From an uncultured Bacilli bacterium (lineage in GTDB: Bacteria; Bacillota_I; Bacilli_A; RF39; UBA660): DNA of 10,290 bases. The position numbers and the translations under genes are program-made. A model generated the notes under the pieces. The model did no database searches. It saw only the letters and a program-made list of their open reading frames with translations, and was not told where the DNA came from. The stretch spans positions 1 to 10,290 of the forward strand of contig CAKOLP010000021.1 in the NCBI GenBank assembly GCA_934096025.1, in the 5' to 3' direction. Below are positions 6,980 through 10,290 of this stretch, piece by piece (position 1 is the stretch's first letter; the number at the start of each line of letters is the position of its first letter).

Positions 6980-7527
6980 TTACCATCACTAACATTTACA
7001 GCATCACTAACATTGGGAAAATAATTAGAATACCCAAAATCCAAAAGGAAAAAAAATACCAAAACCCCACATAAAACCCTAAGCATTACTTTATTAATCT
7101 TCCCATAAATATTAGCCAAGAAAGGTGCCAAATAATAAACCCAAACACAACCTAAAATTCCAAAAAGTACCAAGCCCTCTAAACAAATTCTCCCCCTAAC
7201 ATTTAATAAATACATACTATAATCCCAGTACTTAAGCCCTTTAAAATACTCCAAGTAACAAGAAGCCCCATATTCAAGTATCCCACATAAAACAATCGCC
7301 CAAAGAAAAAGCACTTTAGTATTTCCCATAAACCTTTTAAGCCCCAAAAGTATCGCCATACCCCCACAACCATAAATAGGTATCCAAGGCCCATAAAAAG
7401 ACCCTCGATTTAAAAAAAGACCAGTTTTAACATATTGAAGTCCCACTTCAAACAACCAGCCTATAAAAGATAAACTAAAAAATAACAATATATAAAATTC
7501 TAAACTATACTCTTTATTCTTTTTCAC
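6976..7527 (-). CDS. CmpB-like (DUF1113/PF06541) integral membrane protein
   Basis: The protein has 183 residues if GTG 7527 is the start, which has AGGAT at about 9-nt spacing. A GTG at 7536 would add three residues but leaves only 1 nt after the AGGA. It has about five membrane helices. Motifs match the family annotated as putative ABC transporter permease/CmpB: FIGWLFEV (21-28), NRGSFYGPWIPIYGCGG (40-56), GILEYGASCYLEYFKGLKYW (82-101), DYS (102-104) and NVRGRICLEG (109-118). Despite that database label there is no ATPase partner here, and the family's biochemical role is not established to my knowledge. It starts just after the O-antigen ligase-like gene and ends inside the promoter of the giant surface-protein gene, so it probably belongs to the envelope-glycan operon. 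The C-terminus ends in a small duplicated NVSD motif. Confidence 0.85.
   Translation of the reverse strand: MKKNKEYSLEFYILLFFSLSFIGWLFEVGLQYVKTGLFLNRGSFYGPWIPIYGCGGMAILLGLKRFMGNTKVLFLWAIVLCGILEYGASCYLEYFKGLKYWDYSMYLLNVRGRICLEGLVLFGILGCVWVYYLAPFLANIYGKINKVMLRVLCGVLVFFFLLDFGYSNYFPNVSDAVNVSDGN
6984..7014. repeat. 13-bp direct repeat at the 3' end of the CmpB-like gene
   Basis: CATCACTAACATT occurs at 6984-6996 and 7002-7014 with an 18-bp period. In the minus-strand gene it encodes NVSD-AV-NVSD, immediately before the stop and just upstream of the surface-protein promoter. It looks like a short tandem duplication that kept the reading frame. Confidence 0.7.
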
Positions 7528-7547
7528 CAAAACCACATCCTACAGTA

Positions 7548-8930
7548 TTATATAGGTTTTCTCCCAAATATGCCACTTACCAAAAATACAAAAGGTAACA
7601 TTATATTAACACTATTAACTATATTTCCTGTTAAGTACGCCGAAACTACAAACAAACACAATACCAAAGACACGACAAATATATAAAATGTTTGATACTT
7701 AAAAAACATATACCCTAAATACCCAAACAAAATTATAAAAATACCTAATAATAACAAAGAACCCACAATTCCAAAAGCATAATAATGTAACACAAAATCT
7801 CTTTCAATATTCACAATATTTTGAATTCTTGAATTACTAATCCCAAACCACACATCATACTTATTATTATTAATCTCTACTACTCTTTTAATTATACTTT
7901 CCTCAATTGCCCTATAATTCATCTCATTTATACTTGTATTTTTCACATACTGATACCAAAACGCACTATCATAATTAATCGGATAATATATTTCAAAAAA
8001 CACCCTTGGCAAATAATCCGGATTATAATTATCATAAACATAAGCTACCATCGTAGAATCTTCCCCCACAAGCATATATCCACTACTAGCCATATTTAAC
8101 TCCAAATCCCTATTCTTATACGGAGATATCGGTATCACTATAAACCATACCAGAATCAAAAACCCCAGATAAAGAACTCTCCCAAAAAACTCCTCTTTAT
8201 GCAAAAACACATATATTAAATAAATAACCCCAACTACAATAATACCTAATAAACACCCCAAACTAGATATCCTTGTACCAAGCATTAACATAGCAATAAA
8301 TAACAAAGTAATATAAATAATATTCTTATTATTAACCAAAAACTCATACAACATCAAAATAAACATAATAAACATCCACAAAGCTATTTGATTCGCATAC
8401 ATAAAATAACCTTTCGATGCTGTTTCTTGATAATAATTACTACTATTCCACTCCAATATACTTTTAGTTATCATACCACTTTTATAAGTCCCAAGACTAA
8501 CACCCAATAAATTAGTACCAATAATTACTAATGTTATAAATAACACCCATATCTTCACAACAACAATATACTTTCTATATTCAATTTTTTGATAATATAA
8601 AGCATAAAAGAAAGTAACTGGCATAACAAGTTTTAATACCGTTAACCCCTCTTTAAAAATATTATAATCAAAATTCCCTGGTACCAAAGACTTAAATGTA
8701 AAAGAATGCTTATAATTAATATACAAATAAATTAATACAAGCAAATAATACAAAAACAAATATTTTAATTTACCCCTTGCTTCCTTATATATAACCAAAG
8801 TACTTACAAATATTATCGTTATTCCTAGAACAATAACTAATGTCGTAATATGACTATGAAACCAAACCAAACTAAATATTGGAAAAAGACTCATAAATCC
8901 CAAAGTACTATTTTCTAATATTTTTTTCAT
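7548..8930 (-). CDS. O-antigen ligase/polymerase (Wzy/WaaL)-like membrane protein
   Basis: This 460-residue protein has about ten to eleven hydrophobic segments and one large extracytoplasmic loop at about 268-378, the layout of O-antigen ligases and Wzy polymerases, which join undecaprenyl-linked glycans outside the membrane. Family-like signatures are LMLGTRISSLGCLLGI in a mid-protein helix and, at the end of the loop, VWFGISN followed by NIERDFVLHYYAFGIVGSLL, matching the E.D....yGi.G pattern of the family. The start is ATG 8930, with AAGGG about 11 nt upstream. A TTG at 8954 would add eight residues but has no ribosome site. The chosen start overlaps the end of the tagO-like gene by 23 nt, suggesting translational coupling. 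Whether it polymerises repeat units or transfers finished chains cannot be told from sequence. Confidence 0.8.
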   Translation of the reverse strand: MKKILENSTLGFMSLFPIFSLVWFHSHITTLVIVLGITIIFVSTLVIYKEARGKLKYLFLYYLLVLIYLYINYKHSFTFKSLVPGNFDYNIFKEGLTVLKLVMPVTFFYALYYQKIEYRKYIVVVKIWVLFITLVIIGTNLLGVSLGTYKSGMITKSILEWNSSNYYQETASKGYFMYANQIALWMFIMFILMLYEFLVNNKNIIYITLLFIAMLMLGTRISSLGCLLGIIVVGVIYLIYVFLHKEEFFGRVLYLGFLILVWFIVIPISPYKNRDLELNMASSGYMLVGEDSTMVAYVYDNYNPDYLPRVFFEIYYPINYDSAFWYQYVKNTSINEMNYRAIEESIIKRVVEINNNKYDVWFGISNSRIQNIVNIERDFVLHYYAFGIVGSLLLLGIFIILFGYLGYMFFKYQTFYIFVVSLVLCLFVVSAYLTGNIVNSVNIMLPFVFLVSGIFGRKPI

Positions 8931-9978
8931 TTTTAACTTTACCCTTATGTTCAAACAATATATCTGTTTTCAAAACAATAAACAACAAAAATATCATCAA
9001 AAGGACATATATAGCAATAGCAATCTGATTATCCCCAAGTGTATAAAAAATTGATATCGTTGCAAACAATATATCTATCGCATAAATAATCAAAATACTC
9101 GCAACCGGACTATACTTCATTTTTAAAAGTTGATGATGAAAATGTTCTTTATCAGCTTCCCCAATATTTTGTCCCTTTATAAGTCTTCTTAAAATAGCAA
9201 ACATCGTATCAAAAATTGGTATAGCAAGTATTAAAACTGGTACAACTAAAGATGTAAATGTCGTAACCTTATACCCGAGTAAAGCAATAATTGATATCAT
9301 AAACCCTAAAAACAAACTTCCTGTATCCCCCATAAATATTTTCGCCGGAGGAAAATTATATATCAAGAACCCTAAAGTAGCCCCCAACATAATTAAAGAA
9401 AGTATTATATCTAGTCCCCCAATTCTATTTAAAATAAAAGCAATAATAGATATCGTCAAAAAATATATAACACTAATCCCACTAGCAAGTCCATCTAACC
9501 CATCAATCAAATTAATAGCATTAGTAATACCAATTATAAAGAAAATAGATATTATATCATTAATAAGCGGATTAAAATAAAACTTATATCCAAACAACGA
9601 AATCTCTTGAAAACTCAAATTCCCATATATAACCACAATAAATGCCGAAACACATTGCACCACTAACTTATATCTAGCTTTAACCGGATTAATATCATCA
9701 AATATCCCTACCAAAATAAGCAAAAAACTACTTATTAAAATAGAAATCATCTGGGTATTAATCTCCCCATAAATCATATATCCAAACAAAAAAGCTAAAT
9801 ATATTGCTAAGCCCCCGAGTCTTGGCATCGGAACTTTATGAATCTTTCTTTTACTTGGTAAATCCATTGCATTTATATGTATAGCTACTTTTTTTACAAT
9901 CGGAACCAAAATAGCACTAATTACAAAAGAAACTAATACTATAACAAACACTTTATGATTATTAACTACTAAATCCAT
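8908..9978 (-). CDS. tagO: UDP-GlcNAc:undecaprenyl-phosphate GlcNAc-1-phosphate transferase (TagO/WecA family)
   Basis: It moves a sugar-1-phosphate, most likely GlcNAc-1-P from UDP-GlcNAc, onto undecaprenyl phosphate, the first step of teichoic acid and other wall-glycan synthesis. The protein is 356 residues, the family's usual length, with about ten to eleven membrane helices. Motifs in order: DLPSKRKIHKVPMPRLGG (39-56), GIFDDI (91-96, metal-binding DD 94-95), NAINLIDGLDGLASGIS (153-169), NFPPAKIFMGDTGSLFLGF (208-226), PIFDTMFAILRRLIKG (254-269) and the WecA/TagO-type histidine motif DKEHFHHQLL (276-285). That histidine motif separates it from MraY. ATG 9978 has AGGTGA about 5 nt upstream. 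It leads the five-gene block and overlaps the O-antigen ligase-like gene. The sugar accepted could be another HexNAc. Confidence 0.93.
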   Translation of the reverse strand: MDLVVNNHKVFVIVLVSFVISAILVPIVKKVAIHINAMDLPSKRKIHKVPMPRLGGLAIYLAFLFGYMIYGEINTQMISILISSFLLILVGIFDDINPVKARYKLVVQCVSAFIVVIYGNLSFQEISLFGYKFYFNPLINDIISIFFIIGITNAINLIDGLDGLASGISVIYFLTISIIAFILNRIGGLDIILSLIMLGATLGFLIYNFPPAKIFMGDTGSLFLGFMISIIALLGYKVTTFTSLVVPVLILAIPIFDTMFAILRRLIKGQNIGEADKEHFHHQLLKMKYSPVASILIIYAIDILFATISIFYTLGDNQIAIAIYVLLMIFLLFIVLKTDILFEHKGKVKNEKNIRK

Positions 9979-9994
9979 TTTTTCACCTAACCCT

Positions 9995-10023
9995 ATTATA
10001 AAACAAATATTCCAAAAATAAAA
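9995..10023 (-). promoter_or_regulatory. Probable promoter of the tagO-led operon
   Basis: A perfect TATAAT lies on the minus strand at 10000-9995, 17 nt after TTTTAT (10023-10018), which falls in the T run of the upstream terminator. The -35 is weak. Position just after a terminator and about 17 nt ahead of the tagO start supports it. Confidence 0.45.
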
Positions 10024-10043
10024 GAACCTAGTAATCTAGATTC
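10014..10043 (-). terminator. Intrinsic terminator after the Mn-catalase-like gene
   Basis: On the minus strand GAATCTAG (10043-10036) pairs with CTAGGTTC (10031-10024) in an uninterrupted 8-bp stem, including one T-G pair, with a tight ATTA loop. It is followed by TTTTATTTTT (10023-10014). It ends transcription of the catalase-like gene before tagO. Confidence 0.8.
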
Positions 10044-10047
10044 ATTA

Positions 10048-10290
10048 TTATTTATACCCCAATTCCTTATAATAATCAAATAATTCTTTAAAACGATGAA
10101 AATGCACAACTTCTCTTTGTCTTAAAAACAACAGTGGCTCAATAACACAAGGATCTGTAGCCAAATCAATTAAATGTTCATAAACTGTTTTAGCTTTCAT
10201 TTCTGCAGCCATATCTTCACTTAAATCAGTAAGTGGATCCCCCGTAACTGCAAACACATCGGCATTAAATGCTACCCCACTAGCATTAAC
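10048..10290 (-). CDS. Manganese catalase / CotJC-like protein, C-terminal 80 residues (cut by right edge)
   Basis: The frame is open to the right edge, so the N-terminus lies outside; a GTG inside the frame at 10257 is not the start. The visible part begins VNASGVAFNADVFAVTGD and continues as the C-terminal half of the Mn-catalase four-helix bundle. E30 in MAAEMKAKTVYEHL and H63 in REVVHFHRF are 33 residues apart, the same spacing I recall for the manganese ligands Glu148 and His181 of the Lactiplantibacillus plantarum enzyme. The protein stops 17 residues after that histidine, so it lacks the long tail of classic Mn-catalases and resembles the short CotJC type. The likely role is hydrogen-peroxide removal using a di-manganese site, or a CotJC-like coat/stress role. 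It is separated from tagO by a terminator and so is probably an independent unit. Confidence 0.85.
   Translation of the reverse strand, partial: VNASGVAFNADVFAVTGDPLTDLSEDMAAEMKAKTVYEHLIDLATDPCVIEPLLFLRQREVVHFHRFKELFDYYKELGYK

Noticed and set aside
7203..7394. 63-codon open frame on the minus strand inside the CmpB-like gene
   Set aside because: It is an out-of-frame shadow; the CmpB family motifs lie in the other frame across the same bases.
7547..7552. TATAAT on the minus strand just ahead of the CmpB-like gene
   Set aside because: A perfect -10 but it overlaps the upstream stop codon and has no good -35 at 16-18 nt, so chance in AT-rich DNA is likely.
10048..10257. Complete 69-codon gene starting at GTG 10257
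   Set aside because: The frame stays open to the window edge and the upstream residues continue the Mn-catalase match, so this is a fragment of a longer gene.

Overview
The window is very AT-rich and comes from a low-GC, walled Gram-positive bacterium. The best guess is an uncultured gut Bacilli/Erysipelotrichia-type lineage (RF39-like). That guess rests on AT-rich codons, clear Shine-Dalgarno sites, sigma-A-type promoters, TagO- and LCP-type wall-glycan enzymes, and a left-edge surface protein of a type I associate with such genomes. TGA appears to be a stop: tryptophan is TGG wherever I checked it, and the XRE gene ends on a TGA placed inside a terminator stem. This argues against a Mycoplasma-type code. 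Taxonomy is inference from memory.

Layout, left to right. (1) 1-602, minus strand: N-terminal 200 residues of an exported protein cut by the left edge. (2) 603-766: divergent intergenic region with a promoter on each strand and three copies of TACTAWGTWA that look like regulator-binding sites. (3) 767-1027, plus strand: small XRE-type HTH regulator, with a terminator overlapping its stop codon. (4) 1051-1093: AT-rich terminator of the convergent operon. (5) 1092-9978, minus strand: five co-directional genes for cell-envelope work. In transcription order they are a TagO/WecA-type GlcNAc-1-phosphate transferase, an O-antigen ligase/polymerase-like membrane protein, a CmpB-type (DUF1113) membrane protein, a giant multidomain surface protein of about 1466 residues, and an LCP-family glycopolymer transferase. 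(6) 10014-10043: intrinsic terminator that insulates the block from (7) 10048-10290, the C-terminal end of a CotJC/Mn-catalase-like protein cut by the right edge.

How the genes may work together. TagO would start a lipid-linked glycan, the O-antigen ligase-like protein would polymerise or transfer it, and the LCP enzyme would attach it to the wall. The giant protein carries NPCBM and F5/8C sugar-binding modules around a transglutaminase-like Cys-His domain and is held by a C-terminal membrane helix. It may bind or cross-link surface material, perhaps the same glycan. No sugar-adding glycosyltransferase or flippase gene lies in the window, so those steps must be encoded elsewhere. The first three genes are tightly packed (overlap, then a short gap). 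The last two have their own strong promoter (TTGATA-17-TATAAT) inside the end of the CmpB gene, so the surface protein and LCP can be expressed separately from the biosynthesis genes.
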